Origin: Martinezella tropici
Lineage (GTDB): Bacteria; Pseudomonadota; Alphaproteobacteria; Rhizobiales; Rhizobiaceae
Direction: 5' to 3'
DNA: 64,000 nucleotides
NCBI GenBank assembly: GCA_000799755.1
Contig: JUHI01000026.1
Location: 21,778 to 85,777, forward strand
The notes under the pieces are model-generated. The model saw only the letters and a program-made list of their open reading frames with translations, made no database searches and had not been told where the DNA came from. The position numbers were made by a program, and so were the translations under genes. Shown piece after piece: positions 1 through 9,331 of this stretch. Position 1 is the first letter of the stretch. Each line of letters opens with the position of its first letter.

Positions 1-1230
1 GGAGCCCTGAGCAATATGGATCGTCGGCTTGATGTTGCGCGTATCCTGGAAGGCCTCGGTCGCCAATTGCTGGATGCCCGATGCGATGGTCTCGGAGGCG
101 ATCTCGCGCGCGCGATCCTGTGACGTGGTGCCGTTATCCTGGGGAATGCTGGTCACGGTTCCGTCCGTATTGACGATCGTGATGTTGCGATCCTGTTTCT
201 GACCGAGCTGGGCAATGTATTGCGTCACCCCGCCGATCATGGTCAGGAGCGCCGGCGGTCCGAACCGCTCCCAATATTTCCGATCGACGACACCTGTCAT
301 GCCGGAGCGGCCGAGACGGTCCGTACCGTAGGAGCCGAGCTGGACCGAAACGCCGTCGCCGCGGATCATGCGCGTCCAGACGATGAACAGGCGTTCCTGG
401 CCGCGTTCCACACCAGACTTGTAGTCGCCGATCAGCGAGGAGCCGGCGGGTATCAGGATGCGCCGGCCGTCGAAGGAATAGACATCCTCTCGGACGATCG
501 CCTTCACCATGCCGGCAAGGTCGGAATTGACCGCCGTCTCCAGCGTGCCGCGGATCATCGTGCCCTGCGGGATCCAGGCATCGATACGGCGGTTCTCGGC
601 GGCGACCGAGACCTCCACCCCCTGGCCACCCATCGCTTTCAGAAAGGCGCGATCACCATCGACCGCCCCGCCAGTGTCCCCAATCGCCGTAGATGCTCCG
701 GCCGTGCTGTTCGCCCCGAACAGACCAGCTCCTGAAGTATCGGACGAAGCCCGTGCTGCACCGTTCGTTTGTTCGGACTGATCGAAGACAACGGCTGTAG
801 AGCGCACGCGCTCGAGAAGCTTAGCCTGCCGGGCGAGCTCGATGCATTTTGGATTGTCCGGGTTGTTTCCCCTTGAGCAATCGACATCGACCGGCGGCGC
901 GATCTGGACCGGGGCCGGGATCACAGGGGCCGGCGGAGGGGGTGGTGGCGGAGGTGGCGCCTCGGGCACCTGGACAGTCGGCAAGGGCGGCGGCGCCGGC
1001 GGATTGAAACCTTCGTTTCTCGGCGCCTGGACCGGACGGAACTCTTCCCGTGGGGTGTTGTCGACTGTCGGTTCCCGCTCCCCGCCGGAAAACAGGAAAT
1101 AGAGAACGACGCCGATGCCGGCGATCGCCGCCACCACGGCGACCGGCCGCATCAGCCCGATGCCCGAGCGCCTCACCTGCCCGCCAATCGCTGTGTCGTT
1201 TTCGATGGAGTGATAGTTCGGATCAGACAT
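1..1230 (-). CDS. virB10: VirB10 type IV secretion protein (3' end beyond window)
   Basis: VirB10/TrbI family: the energy-sensing scaffold that spans inner membrane, periplasm and outer-membrane core of a type IV secretion system. The 410 visible codons show a short cytoplasmic N-terminus, one membrane segment near residues 25-47, a long proline-rich periplasmic stretch containing a run of eight prolines (about residues 85-105), then the C-terminal beta-barrel domain with its typical hydrophilic strands ending in the Q-D-x-x-R-E-I region. It starts 9 bp after the virB9 stop and is the last visible gene of the operon. The frame is still open at base 1, so the last residues and the expected virB11 lie outside the window. 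Identity is secure from sequence pattern and gene order. Confidence 0.93.
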   Translation of the reverse strand, partial: MSDPNYHSIENDTAIGGQVRRSGIGLMRPVAVVAAIAGIGVVLYFLFSGGEREPTVDNTPREEFRPVQAPRNEGFNPPAPPPLPTVQVPEAPPPPPPPPPAPVIPAPVQIAPPVDVDCSRGNNPDNPKCIELARQAKLLERVRSTAVVFDQSEQTNGAARASSDTSGAGLFGANSTAGASTAIGDTGGAVDGDRAFLKAMGGQGVEVSVAAENRRIDAWIPQGTMIRGTLETAVNSDLAGMVKAIVREDVYSFDGRRILIPAGSSLIGDYKSGVERGQERLFIVWTRMIRGDGVSVQLGSYGTDRLGRSGMTGVVDRKYWERFGPPALLTMIGGVTQYIAQLGQKQDRNITIVNTDGTVTSIPQDNGTTSQDRAREIASETIASGIQQLATEAFQDTRNIKPTIHIAQGS

Positions 1231-1239
1231 CGTGCCTCC

Positions 1240-2073
1240 CTATCGTGATTTTGATGCGGCGCTGACGCCCGCCGAGCCCAGCCGCTTGGGCGCCACCGCT
1301 CCCTCTATCGGCGCCGGCACATCGGCTGGAGCGGTCTTGAGATTGAACAGGCAGGTCTCGTTCTCGGTGCCGTAGCGCAGCGTCCACTGCCGCGAGACCG
1401 TGTCGATGACGATGTAGTCCGCCTCACGGCGATAATTGACGAGGCTCTCCCGCCGTTTGTTATCGACGATAAAGATCGCCGGCACATCGCCGGTGAATTT
1501 CATGAAGGTCTTCAGGCCGTCGTCGAACACCCACAGTGGCTTGGCGGTATCGCTGCCCTTGAAGCCATAGTCGTAATTGACCTTGTCACGGCGGATGTTC
1601 TTGATGTTGGGATTGCGCTCGGCGTCCTGCGCCTGCTTCCAAAGCTCGGCCGTGCCCTTTAAACCAGCGTCTTCTGGGTACATGAACTGCAGCTTGAAGG
1701 TCTGGTTCTGGATGGCCTTGCTCTCGTTCACCTCCAGATCGAACGAATAGGTGCGCTTTGTGGTCACGACCGAGAGGTTGGTCGGCGCGTCTTTTTCCAT
1801 CGGCTTCAGGGTGAGGGAGCGCCTGTCAGCCGATGTGAGTATCTGCCAGGAGACCGTGTCACCGGCGACGACCTGCGTGATCTCCTCATCGGCACCGAAC
1901 AGGATGGTCGTCACCATCCCGTAAGTGCCGGTCACGACGAAGACCTGCTCGGCCGAATAGGGCAAGGTCCGCACCCGAGGATCGAGCCTGCCAGGCCGGG
2001 CAATGAGCTCGGCCTGCGCCGATGATGTTGCCAGGAGCAGTGACATGATCATTCCAGCCATCCTCCGACTCAT
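1240..2073 (-). CDS. virB9: VirB9 type IV secretion outer-membrane core protein
   Basis: VirB9/TrbG/CagX family, 277 residues, the usual length. It forms the outer-membrane core ring together with VirB7 and VirB10. An N-terminal signal peptide is visible (hydrophobic segment ending at about S-A-Q-A, residue 21), followed by the N-terminal beta domain and, after about residue 165, the C-terminal domain that binds VirB7 and VirB10, with the Y-D-Y-G-F motif. Its ATG overlaps the virB8 stop by 4 bp (ATGA), so the two are probably translationally coupled. The C-terminal 25 residues are alanine/proline-rich and poorly conserved by eye. Confidence 0.95.
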   Translation of the reverse strand: MSRRMAGMIMSLLLATSSAQAELIARPGRLDPRVRTLPYSAEQVFVVTGTYGMVTTILFGADEEITQVVAGDTVSWQILTSADRRSLTLKPMEKDAPTNLSVVTTKRTYSFDLEVNESKAIQNQTFKLQFMYPEDAGLKGTAELWKQAQDAERNPNIKNIRRDKVNYDYGFKGSDTAKPLWVFDDGLKTFMKFTGDVPAIFIVDNKRRESLVNYRREADYIVIDTVSRQWTLRYGTENETCLFNLKTAPADVPAPIEGAVAPKRLGSAGVSAASKSR

Positions 2074-2804
2074 TGAACGAGCCCCGAAGGCATGGTTTCA
2101 GGAACTTTCACATATTCGGTGACCACGAAGCCGAGCGGGTTATAGAGCCTAACCCGATTGCTGGCAGGCAGATTGATCTGCCGGTAGCGAACCGTCGCGG
2201 ACCACCGATTGACGACCTCGCCTCCCCGCTCCCGCTCTCTCGTCTCGAAGCGCACTGACATGGTCGAGGCGTTGAGCGGATTGACCGACAGGATTTCCGG
2301 CCGGATCTCGCCAGTCGTTCCCATGGTCTTGACCGGGCCTCTCGGATTGGAAGGGTTCATCCACTCCGAATAATCCTTGAAGGCTGCCGCATCGGGATCC
2401 GACCAGAGGGCGATCATGTCGAAGTTTTCGGAGAGATAGCGGGGATCGTAGGTCTCGCGGCGGATGACGTAGTTACCCACAAACGAGGCGCGAACGGCCT
2501 GGATTTCGGAGACGTTCGAGCGGTCCTTGTCGAGCGTCGTCACTGTCTCCATGTAGCCGGTGTTCTTGTCGACGATCAGCGGCACGACCTCGGTTCGAAC
2601 GAGCGGAAAGAGCTGCGCAACGGAAAAGGACAGAACGCCCGCGACGATCCAGCCTGCCACTGCAAAGACCAGCAGGATGAGACCGATCAATGTCCGCAGC
2701 GAGCGGTTCTTCTCCCCCCATGAGAGGTGTTGATCGTAGATGTCTTGCGGGCCGGGGACACGATCGGCCGGCGCCGGCTTCAATTGCCTTTTGAACAATG
2801 CCAA
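2070..2804 (-). CDS. virB8: VirB8 type IV secretion inner-membrane protein
   Basis: VirB8 family, 244 residues. A bitopic inner-membrane protein that nucleates the type IV secretion channel. The pattern is classic: about 38 cytoplasmic residues, one membrane helix at about residues 39-62, then a periplasmic NTF2-like domain with the N-P-x-G-P motif (about residue 150) and the R-Y-R-Q and N-P-L-G-F-x-V strands near the end. It follows virB6 after a 54-bp gap that holds no convincing gene and overlaps virB9 by 4 bp. Confidence 0.95.
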   Translation of the reverse strand: MALFKRQLKPAPADRVPGPQDIYDQHLSWGEKNRSLRTLIGLILLVFAVAGWIVAGVLSFSVAQLFPLVRTEVVPLIVDKNTGYMETVTTLDKDRSNVSEIQAVRASFVGNYVIRRETYDPRYLSENFDMIALWSDPDAAAFKDYSEWMNPSNPRGPVKTMGTTGEIRPEILSVNPLNASTMSVRFETRERERGGEVVNRWSATVRYRQINLPASNRVRLYNPLGFVVTEYVKVPETMPSGLVQ

Positions 2805-2858
2805 ATCTCAAACCTCGAAGTCGCAATGAGTAAATCTCTGATCCTCGTCGCCACAGCC

Positions 2859-3932
2859 TCATTCGCTGTTGCGACGGCGATTGGTAAGCATACGGCCGAG
2901 AGCGCCGGCGCCCGCGACACTGCCGCGACCCGCAAGTGCCGCGGCCGTCACGGCGCCCCTTGGGCCGGCTAGCGTGCTAAGTGCTATTGCCGCAGCCTGG
3001 CCGGCGCGGGAATTACTGGAGGAGAGGCGCCTGCGCGCGGTATTGTAGGCCGTGTCCACGCCACCCCCGCCCGGAACGCTGGAGAAGGCCGCGCCGTAGG
3101 CGAAGGTCCGGGCGAAATCCGGTACCTGGAAGATGAAATAGGAGATCAGCGCGAGGTAGAGCACCATGGCGAGCACGATCGCCAGTGCGTTCTCCTTGGT
3201 GGCCATGTCGCCGTTGATCGTATCCATCATGCCGATCAGGAATCCGAACGACAGCCCGGCCATGATATAGGTAAAGAGCAGCATGAACATGCCGTAGGCA
3301 ACGCCCCTCACCCAGGCGTCGAAGACAAAGCGGGTAATGCCGAAGAAATAGCAGAGAATGGCGATCGGACCGATTGCAAGCATGACGGCGGTGATCATCT
3401 TGGCAAAGAGCGTGACGCCTGTGAGGATCAGCAGCATCGGCAGCAGTCCGAAGACCAGCACGATAAAGACGACGACGGCGCCTGTCACATTCGGCAGCCA
3501 TCCGGACTCGTAGGAATTGAAGAGCTGCATGGCAAAGTCGTAGACTTTTCGCGACATGCTGGCGACTTGCTGGGCGATGTCCGTTCCGGCCGATTGCCCA
3601 CCCATCGCTGAAGATATCGCGGATCCCAGATCCTGGGGCGCCGACAGCACGAACTGGCCGATATTGTCGTAGAAGAGCGCCCAGGACATGATGAGGGCAT
3701 AGGCAAGCGTGATCTTGAATGCTGTGATCGCCATGTCCTGAAGCGAAACGCTAGACAGTCCGAGCGCGCCCCAGAGGAAATAGAGGATCAGGAATATCGC
3801 GAGGATGCCGGAAACGAGGTTGCTGTTTTCGGCAAACAGCCCCCAGGCCCTTTCCAGAGAGGCCTCGTTGATCTTGTCGAAATATCGAAGCGCGTCGCCA
3901 TAGAAATTTATTGCGTAGCTGACGGGATCCAT
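2859..3932 (-). CDS. virB6: VirB6 polytopic type IV secretion protein
   Basis: VirB6/TrbL family, 357 residues. This is the polytopic inner-membrane subunit through which substrate passes. At least five to six hydrophobic helices are visible: around residues 38-58, 70-90, 150-180, 183-200, 215-240 and 250-270, separated by a large periplasmic loop at about 95-145, as in VirB6 of Agrobacterium. The C-terminal 70 residues are basic, serine- and glycine-rich. The gene overlaps the preceding lipoprotein gene by 25 bp, indicating one transcript. Which side the C-terminal tail faces cannot be told from sequence alone. Confidence 0.92.
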   Translation of the reverse strand: MDPVSYAINFYGDALRYFDKINEASLERAWGLFAENSNLVSGILAIFLILYFLWGALGLSSVSLQDMAITAFKITLAYALIMSWALFYDNIGQFVLSAPQDLGSAISSAMGGQSAGTDIAQQVASMSRKVYDFAMQLFNSYESGWLPNVTGAVVVFIVLVFGLLPMLLILTGVTLFAKMITAVMLAIGPIAILCYFFGITRFVFDAWVRGVAYGMFMLLFTYIMAGLSFGFLIGMMDTINGDMATKENALAIVLAMVLYLALISYFIFQVPDFARTFAYGAAFSSVPGGGGVDTAYNTARRRLSSSNSRAGQAAAIALSTLAGPRGAVTAAALAGRGSVAGAGALGRMLTNRRRNSE

Positions 3933-4150
3933 GTGTCATCCTGAAAATTATTGACCGGTCGCATCGGGCCGCAATCGTGCTTGACGGCGCCCGCGACCGC
4001 ATTCTCAACGGCCGTGGTCGTGGGCTCGGATACGAAACCGAGTGCCGGCACAGGGTTTTCGTCAGCCGAGCATTTCGCGAGCTGCTCGTACTTTCCGGCG
4101 CAACCGGCGAGCACTGCACCGGTGAACATCAAGACAAGAAACGCCCTCAC
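3908..4150 (-). CDS. VirB7-like entry-exclusion or pilus lipoprotein
   Basis: An 80-residue lipoprotein with a short basic start, a hydrophobic segment and a lipobox V-L-A-G-C, giving a lipidated cysteine at residue 16. It lies between virB5 and virB6, where VirB7-like or entry-exclusion lipoproteins sit in rhizobial and Brucella-type operons. It begins with GTG overlapping the virB5 stop (GTGA) and its end overlaps virB6 by 25 bp. Three further cysteines might form disulfides. Its role could be VirB7 (stabilising VirB9) or surface exclusion. The sequence is too short and variable to decide. Confidence 0.8.
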   Translation of the reverse strand: MRAFLVLMFTGAVLAGCAGKYEQLAKCSADENPVPALGFVSEPTTTAVENAVAGAVKHDCGPMRPVNNFQDDTWIPSATQ

Positions 4151-4938
4151 TGGTTTTGATCCTCAAGGGCCTTCAGCTGATCGCGAACCGAAGCGCCTTG
4201 CGTCTGCGTCGCACCGTCACGCATCACGCTGTCGGGAAGCGGGGCGAAGGTCTTGAGGTTCTGCGACGACGTTGCAAGGGCTGCCTTGTACTGCTGGTTC
4301 AGGAGCATGACCTGGTTGTTCAGCGAGCCGACAGCCTCGTTGGCGGTCTGGTTGCCCTGAAGCACCATCTGGGTGTTCTCCTCCAAGGCCCCTTTCAGAT
4401 CCTTCGCCGTTCCGATCTGCTGTGTGGCCTGCATGAACGAGTTCTGCCGATCTTTCGTGGCGCTGTTCATCGCGTCGGTAAGGGCCGTCAGCGTCGTCAG
4501 GGCATTGATCCCCTGCGAATAGGCCTGGTTTGCGCCCGAGAGTTCGCCGCCCTTGACGGTATCGACCACCATCTTCACGAGGTTGAGGCCGTTGATCAGT
4601 TTGGCTGCGGTGTTCTGGAACTGGCCGCCGATCCCACCGAACACTGCGGCGTTGCTCGATAGCACCGTGCTAAAGTCTGGCGCCTGTCCCATGCTGAAGC
4701 CATTGCCGGTCGCGAGCTTTGCAAACTGGCTGGCATCCTGCGTCCGGTCTCCGGTGATCGCTTGAAGGGTTTTCGTCGTGTTGTCTTTGACGACGGAGGT
4801 GTCCTGCTGGATCTCGGAGGACAGGCGCTTAATGTCCTGACTGATGGAGATGTTCTCCGAATCTTTGACGGGGACCTGCGCATGTGCGTGTGAGACGAGT
4901 AGGATGGCGAATGCCGGTGCGATCACTGCTGTCTTCAT
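4147..4938 (-). CDS. virB5: VirB5 minor pilus protein
   Basis: VirB5-type pilus-tip protein, 263 residues from the ATG at 4938. That start is preferred because it opens with a signal peptide (K-T-A-V-I followed by a hydrophobic stretch to A-H-A-Q); the reading frame stays open upstream over the transglycosylase gene but lacks such a start. The mature part is mostly alpha-helical, glutamine- and asparagine-rich, with coiled-coil-like segments at about residues 25-60 and 150-235, as in VirB5/TraC. It starts 22 bp after the transglycosylase stop and shares 4 bp with the lipoprotein gene. Confidence 0.88.
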   Translation of the reverse strand: MKTAVIAPAFAILLVSHAHAQVPVKDSENISISQDIKRLSSEIQQDTSVVKDNTTKTLQAITGDRTQDASQFAKLATGNGFSMGQAPDFSTVLSSNAAVFGGIGGQFQNTAAKLINGLNLVKMVVDTVKGGELSGANQAYSQGINALTTLTALTDAMNSATKDRQNSFMQATQQIGTAKDLKGALEENTQMVLQGNQTANEAVGSLNNQVMLLNQQYKAALATSSQNLKTFAPLPDSVMRDGATQTQGASVRDQLKALEDQNQ

Positions 4939-4960
4939 ATGCCTAACCTCACTTCGTTGT

Positions 4961-6133
4961 TCAGTTTGCTGTCGGCCGGGAATCGACGACCGTGACGAGG
5001 CCGAGTGCTGGATCCTGCATCGCCGTGAAGGTCGCAACCGTGCCATTGCTGCGCGCCTCATCCTGCAGGTCGGACAGCCAGCGCTGGATTTGTTCGGTGG
5101 TGGCAGAGGTCGGCACGGCAAAACAGCGCGTGCCACCGGTGTCGATGATGTTGGTCGGGCACCGAATCTCGGCCATGACAAGCGAGCCGTCGTGATCTCC
5201 GGAATTTCCACCACCACTGCCGCGCAGGCTTGCCGACGACGATTGCAGCCCCGCCTGCAGGCGCTGGAGATATTGCTGGTTCGCTGCGATGGATTTTCCA
5301 AGCAGATCGTTCCACACCGAACCTCGCTCGACCTGCGCCTGCGTGTTGCGGTCGACGGCCTTCTTCAACTGCTCGCCGCAGCCATTCCCGTAGCTGGCGG
5401 TTTCGGTCTCGGTTGGGGCCTCCGTTGGCGTCCGATCGCCATTCTGAGCCTTGTTGCGGGCATAATAAGCAGAGACCTTTTTGACGTAGTCCTGGGTCTC
5501 CGGAATGTTGGGAATCTGGCCGTTCTGCAGCGACAGCCGATAGGGGCCGGCATTGTAGCCGGCGGCGATCAGGTCGTAGCGGTCGCCGAACATCCCCTGG
5601 AGCTGCTTGATGTATTTGACGCCGCCGCGAATATTGTCGCGCGTGTCATAGGGGTTGACGCCGAGCTGCGCGGCGGTACCCGGCATCAGTTGCATGACAC
5701 CGGTGGCGCCGACCGCCGACCGTGCCGATTGGCGGAAGCGGGACTCCTGCTCGGCGATCGCCAGTGCGAAATTCGGATCGACACCCTGCCGGATCGCCTC
5801 CTCTTCGACCATGCTGGCGACTTCCTGCTGGCTCGGCGTCCGCTGGGCTGGCGCAGCCGGTGCAGCGTTTCCACCCATGCCGTCGGCCGAGCAATCGGCG
5901 GGCGCCCCCGAACCCTGACCGGGCGCGAAGCTATCGGTCGTGCCGCCCGAGGCACCTTTGACCTTGCGAGTATCGGCCTGATAGGACTGATACCAGTTCA
6001 GGGTCGCCTGCTGGATCTTTTGCCGAGCGTTGTCGATCACCGGTAGCTGCGCATGGCCCGCGGTTCCGGCGAAAAGTGCGACGATGGCGAAAGCGCCGGC
6101 CGCGGCTCTCTCAAGACGCTTTGCGTTGCTCAT
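4961..6133 (-). CDS. Lytic transglycosylase inside the virB operon
   Basis: A 390-residue secreted peptidoglycan-cleaving enzyme. A signal peptide (to about residue 28) is followed by a lysozyme-like SLT domain at about 100-240. The catalytic glutamate is E130 in E-S-R-F, followed by G-A-T-G-V-M-Q-L-M-P and A-A-G-Y-N-A-G-P, the SLT signatures. The C-terminal part has several cysteines. The start at 6133 is chosen because it overlaps the virB4 end by 23 bp and gives the signal peptide. The operon also encodes a second transglycosylase, VirB1, so this copy may serve a different stage of channel assembly. Whether both are needed is not visible here. Confidence 0.9.
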   Translation of the reverse strand: MSNAKRLERAAAGAFAIVALFAGTAGHAQLPVIDNARQKIQQATLNWYQSYQADTRKVKGASGGTTDSFAPGQGSGAPADCSADGMGGNAAPAAPAQRTPSQQEVASMVEEEAIRQGVDPNFALAIAEQESRFRQSARSAVGATGVMQLMPGTAAQLGVNPYDTRDNIRGGVKYIKQLQGMFGDRYDLIAAGYNAGPYRLSLQNGQIPNIPETQDYVKKVSAYYARNKAQNGDRTPTEAPTETETASYGNGCGEQLKKAVDRNTQAQVERGSVWNDLLGKSIAANQQYLQRLQAGLQSSSASLRGSGGGNSGDHDGSLVMAEIRCPTNIIDTGGTRCFAVPTSATTEQIQRWLSDLQDEARSNGTVATFTAMQDPALGLVTVVDSRPTAN

Positions 6134-8630
6134 CGACCGCCACCCCATCCCAGTCGCAGAATTTCGACAGCCAGTTTTTTGGATCGTCGCCATATTCGTC
6201 GAGCAGCATCTCCACCTCGCGGACCGTCTCCTCGCGACCGGACAGCACCTTGATGAAGTCCGGCATGTGAGACATGTCCACGCGGGCGATCACGCTGTTC
6301 TTTGCCTGCTTGATCAGCATGAAACGCGAGCTCGGATCGCCGTTCTTCACCCATTCGAACTCTGCCCGCGACAGGCCAAAGTGATCCATGTAGGAGCCTT
6401 CATCCGCCTTCGGATTGGCAAAGAAGATGTTCGTCGATGTCTGTTCGATGATCGTCCGGCTGACGCTGGAGCGCACCACATCGTCGGCCGACTGCGTGCC
6501 GAAGATGACGAGACCGTTCCGCTTTCGGATGGTTTTGAAGTAGTCCTTCATGGTGCGCTTGAACTCGTCGTCGTCGAGCAGCTTCCAGGCTTCATCCATC
6601 AGATTGATGATCGGCGCCCTGCCGTCGTAGATCTCGTCCAGCCGGTGAAACATGTAGAGAAGGGCTGCGGTGCGCACCGTCGGATCGTCGAGGATCGACG
6701 TCATGTCGAAGCCGATCATCGGTCGCGAGATATCAAGATTGTCCTCGGCATTGTCGAAGAGCCAGGCGTAAGGCCCCTTGTCGACCCATTTGTCGAGCCG
6801 GGCGATCAGGCTGCCCTCGGTCCTCTCGCTGCCGGCGAGCAGTGCGCGCAACGACGAAAGACGGCGGTACGACCTGTCCTTCGTCTTGAGGACGGATTTG
6901 ATCGCATTGCGGATGATTGATTCTTCTTGCGGCGTCAGGCTTTCGCCTTCCTTAGACGGCTTCAGCATGAAGCTCAGGAGCCCGTAGAGGAAAACGCAGT
7001 TCTCCTCAGTATCCTCGAGCAGCAGCGGGTTCCAACCTGACGGCTGGCCGGGCTCCAGCGTCATGTAGGTTCCGCCCGCCGCCCGCACCATGATGTCGAG
7101 GCCGCGATCCTTGTCGAAGACGATCGTCTTCAGGTGGGGACTAACGCGGTAGGCCTGCAGGATAAGAAAGGACATGATGACGGTCTTACCCGACCCGGTC
7201 GGGCCGAAAACGGTCGTGTGCCCGACGTCACCCTGGTGGAAGTTGAAGAAGAAGGGCGTGCCTGACGTCGTCTCGAAGATCGTGATCGCCGGCCCCCAGT
7301 GGTTGCCGTCGGGTTTGCCATAGGGATAGGCGTGAAAGCTGCTTAAGCCGGCGCAGTTCAGCGTTGAGATCAGTGCGCGGCGCGCGATGTAGGCCTGGTT
7401 GCCAGGCAGTTGCGCCCAGTAGGCGGGCTCCGCATTCAGGTCCTCGCGGACATAGGAGGCGCCGAGTGCGCCAAGTTCGTTGCCGATCAGGGCGACCGCG
7501 TCGTCAAGCTGGGCTGTGGTTTTCGCGATCGGCATCACGGTGAGATGATGCTCGGTGAAAGCGACCCGTTTGCGGGCAAGTTCGTCCCGAGCGATGTCAA
7601 GGTTGGCCTGAACACTCGATCCGCCTTCGTCGGCCTTCGTCATCTGGCGGTCCAGCCGTTCGATCCGGCTACGCGCCGTCATATCGTCGACAAAGGACAT
7701 CGACTGGGTCAGCACCAGCTCGAATGGCAGTTTAAGGACATAGTCGAGCATACCGGCACCGGTCTCTGGCGGATATTCTTTAAGAGAGACCATCGCCGCG
7801 TAACGATCGTCGTCCGATCTGTCGCCTTGCAGGTGAATGACGCGGTTGCCGATCGATGTCCTGCGGGCCGGCAACATCTCGTCGATCGGAATGTTTCCAA
7901 GCCGGATCGGCCGGACGCGTCCGCCATTGAGGAGCGTATAAAAGAACTCGCATTGTTCGGAGAACCAGACTTTGCGGGCTGCTTCGTCAATCACCATGTC
8001 TTCTGAGACGTCGCGGAAGATCGTCCTGTTGTCGCCGACGTCAACCTGTATGCGTTGCACGTCGCGCAGAACCTTCGGGGCATAGACGGAAAGCGATTTC
8101 TCCAGTGCCCGCGTCGCCTCGATCAGCTTGTCGCGCATTGCCCGGAATTGTTCCTTGCGCACGATCGTGCCGCCGGCGCCCATGAGGCGGGAAAGCGCCG
8201 AGCCCTTCCGGAACATTGGGCGCACGACGAGGGAAACATAAGTGTCGTTCACGAACATCTCGTTCTTCGAGATGCTGGCCTGATAAACGTGATCGAGGCG
8301 CTGCATAAAGGGATCGGCGAAGACGGACGGCAACGACGGCGCGACCTTACGTCTGACCACATGCGTATAGAGTGCGAAGCTGCCGATCGAGGAGATCGCA
8401 CGGAAGCCGGCGTTACGCTGCCGCTGCAGCATGTTGATCGTTTCGATATCGGCGGTCTCGAAAGAAAAGCCGGTGAGCTTCAGGGTCGAGACGAGGCAGT
8501 CGTTCTTCAGGCGAATGATGCCGTTTTCGATCGGCACATAGAAAGGGACGTGGGTTGCGACACGGCGATCCGCGAAAATTTCCCAACCCTTCGATAGACT
8601 GCCTTTCAGCGATCTCGCCATCGTGTTCAT
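6111..8630 (-). CDS. virB4: VirB4 secretion ATPase
   Basis: VirB4/CagE/TrbE ATPase, 839 residues, full family length. It powers pilus assembly and substrate transfer at the inner membrane. The N-terminal CagE/TrbE domain covers about residues 30-420. The RecA-like domain follows, with Walker A G-P-T-G-S-G-K-T at about 476-483 (K482), Walker B around I-N-L-M-D-E-A-W (about 675) and the downstream F-G-T-Q-S-A-D-D motif. Start is 3 nt after the virB3 stop. The 3' end overlaps the transglycosylase start by 23 bp. All key residues are present, so the protein should be active. Confidence 0.96.
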   Translation of the reverse strand: MNTMARSLKGSLSKGWEIFADRRVATHVPFYVPIENGIIRLKNDCLVSTLKLTGFSFETADIETINMLQRQRNAGFRAISSIGSFALYTHVVRRKVAPSLPSVFADPFMQRLDHVYQASISKNEMFVNDTYVSLVVRPMFRKGSALSRLMGAGGTIVRKEQFRAMRDKLIEATRALEKSLSVYAPKVLRDVQRIQVDVGDNRTIFRDVSEDMVIDEAARKVWFSEQCEFFYTLLNGGRVRPIRLGNIPIDEMLPARRTSIGNRVIHLQGDRSDDDRYAAMVSLKEYPPETGAGMLDYVLKLPFELVLTQSMSFVDDMTARSRIERLDRQMTKADEGGSSVQANLDIARDELARKRVAFTEHHLTVMPIAKTTAQLDDAVALIGNELGALGASYVREDLNAEPAYWAQLPGNQAYIARRALISTLNCAGLSSFHAYPYGKPDGNHWGPAITIFETTSGTPFFFNFHQGDVGHTTVFGPTGSGKTVIMSFLILQAYRVSPHLKTIVFDKDRGLDIMVRAAGGTYMTLEPGQPSGWNPLLLEDTEENCVFLYGLLSFMLKPSKEGESLTPQEESIIRNAIKSVLKTKDRSYRRLSSLRALLAGSERTEGSLIARLDKWVDKGPYAWLFDNAEDNLDISRPMIGFDMTSILDDPTVRTAALLYMFHRLDEIYDGRAPIINLMDEAWKLLDDDEFKRTMKDYFKTIRKRNGLVIFGTQSADDVVRSSVSRTIIEQTSTNIFFANPKADEGSYMDHFGLSRAEFEWVKNGDPSSRFMLIKQAKNSVIARVDMSHMPDFIKVLSGREETVREVEMLLDEYGDDPKNWLSKFCDWDGVAVDEQRKAS

Positions 8631-8633
8631 CGC

Positions 8634-8963
8634 TCACACCCCGTAGGTTCTGACGCCACCACCGAGCTTCCGGCCAAGCGGGTTGACGCCACACATGCTG
8701 AGGCGTCCGACAATCTCGAAGAACCAGAGGTCGAGCTTGACGGTGAGCACATAGAGAATGCCGTGCAGGACGACGAACGAGACCGGAAACCAGAGGATGG
8801 ATCCAAGGATCATGAAGGCCATCAGCGAGACGAAGCACTCAGCGAGGAAATAGGTGTAGGGAATCCCCATGACCGTCGGCGGGCGGGTCAGCGCGAGGAT
8901 GACGGGATAGGATTCGATATAGTCGTCACCACCGTCAGCGTCGTTTCCTGCCGCCATGGTCAT
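8634..8963 (-). CDS. virB3: VirB3 inner-membrane type IV secretion protein
   Basis: VirB3 family, 109 residues. A small inner-membrane protein partnering VirB4. Two adjacent hydrophobic helices (about residues 35-80) are preceded by the family hallmark A-L-T-R-P-P-T-V-M-G-I-P-Y. The ATG at 8963 overlaps the virB2 stop as ATGA. The frame is open further upstream, but the coupling and the family's usual length support this start. Confidence 0.93.
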   Translation of the reverse strand: MTMAAGNDADGGDDYIESYPVILALTRPPTVMGIPYTYFLAECFVSLMAFMILGSILWFPVSFVVLHGILYVLTVKLDLWFFEIVGRLSMCGVNPLGRKLGGGVRTYGV

Positions 8964-9331
8964 GCTCCCCCGCCGGCGAGGAAGTCGACGAGCTCGGCTG
9001 CGGCAAACATGCCGGCAAGGCAACCGGCGACGCGCAGGAGGGCGCCCCAGGACCAGTATCCGAAGGCAGCGGCGAGAAACATGCCGATGAAAGCGATTGC
9101 TCCGACAGATCGACCGAACGGGCCGGTGAAGAACTGCACCAGGCGATCTGCCGCCTGTTGCAGACGATCGAGGTTTTGCGCCGCTGCCGGCTCGTATTGA
9201 CTGATGAGCAGGATCAAGCTCGCGGCAACCACGATAGCGGCGTTGCCGAGCCATTTTCGCCTGGCCATGGAGGACCAGGCAACGCTGCTGTAGAGAATGG
9301 CCGTCTGGACTGCCAACGCGATCGGATTCAT
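8960..9331 (-). CDS. virB2: VirB2 pilin
   Basis: VirB2 major pilin, 123 residues as called. A long signal segment (hydrophobic, ending near P-A-A-A-Q, residue about 52) is followed by two membrane helices separated by a small polar loop with G-Y-W-S-W-G, typical of VirB2/TrbC pilins. The start at 9331 overlaps the virB1 stop (ATGA). A second in-frame ATG at about 9268 (M-A-R-R-K) would give a more conventional basic pilin leader and may be the true start. Confidence 0.88.
   Translation of the reverse strand: MNPIALAVQTAILYSSVAWSSMARRKWLGNAAIVVAASLILLISQYEPAAAQNLDRLQQAADRLVQFFTGPFGRSVGAIAFIGMFLAAAFGYWSWGALLRVAGCLAGMFAAAELVDFLAGGGA

Noticed and set aside
4844..6920. Long plus-strand frames over the transglycosylase and virB4 genes
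   Set aside because: Antisense shadows of genes with strong family motifs; no start signals.
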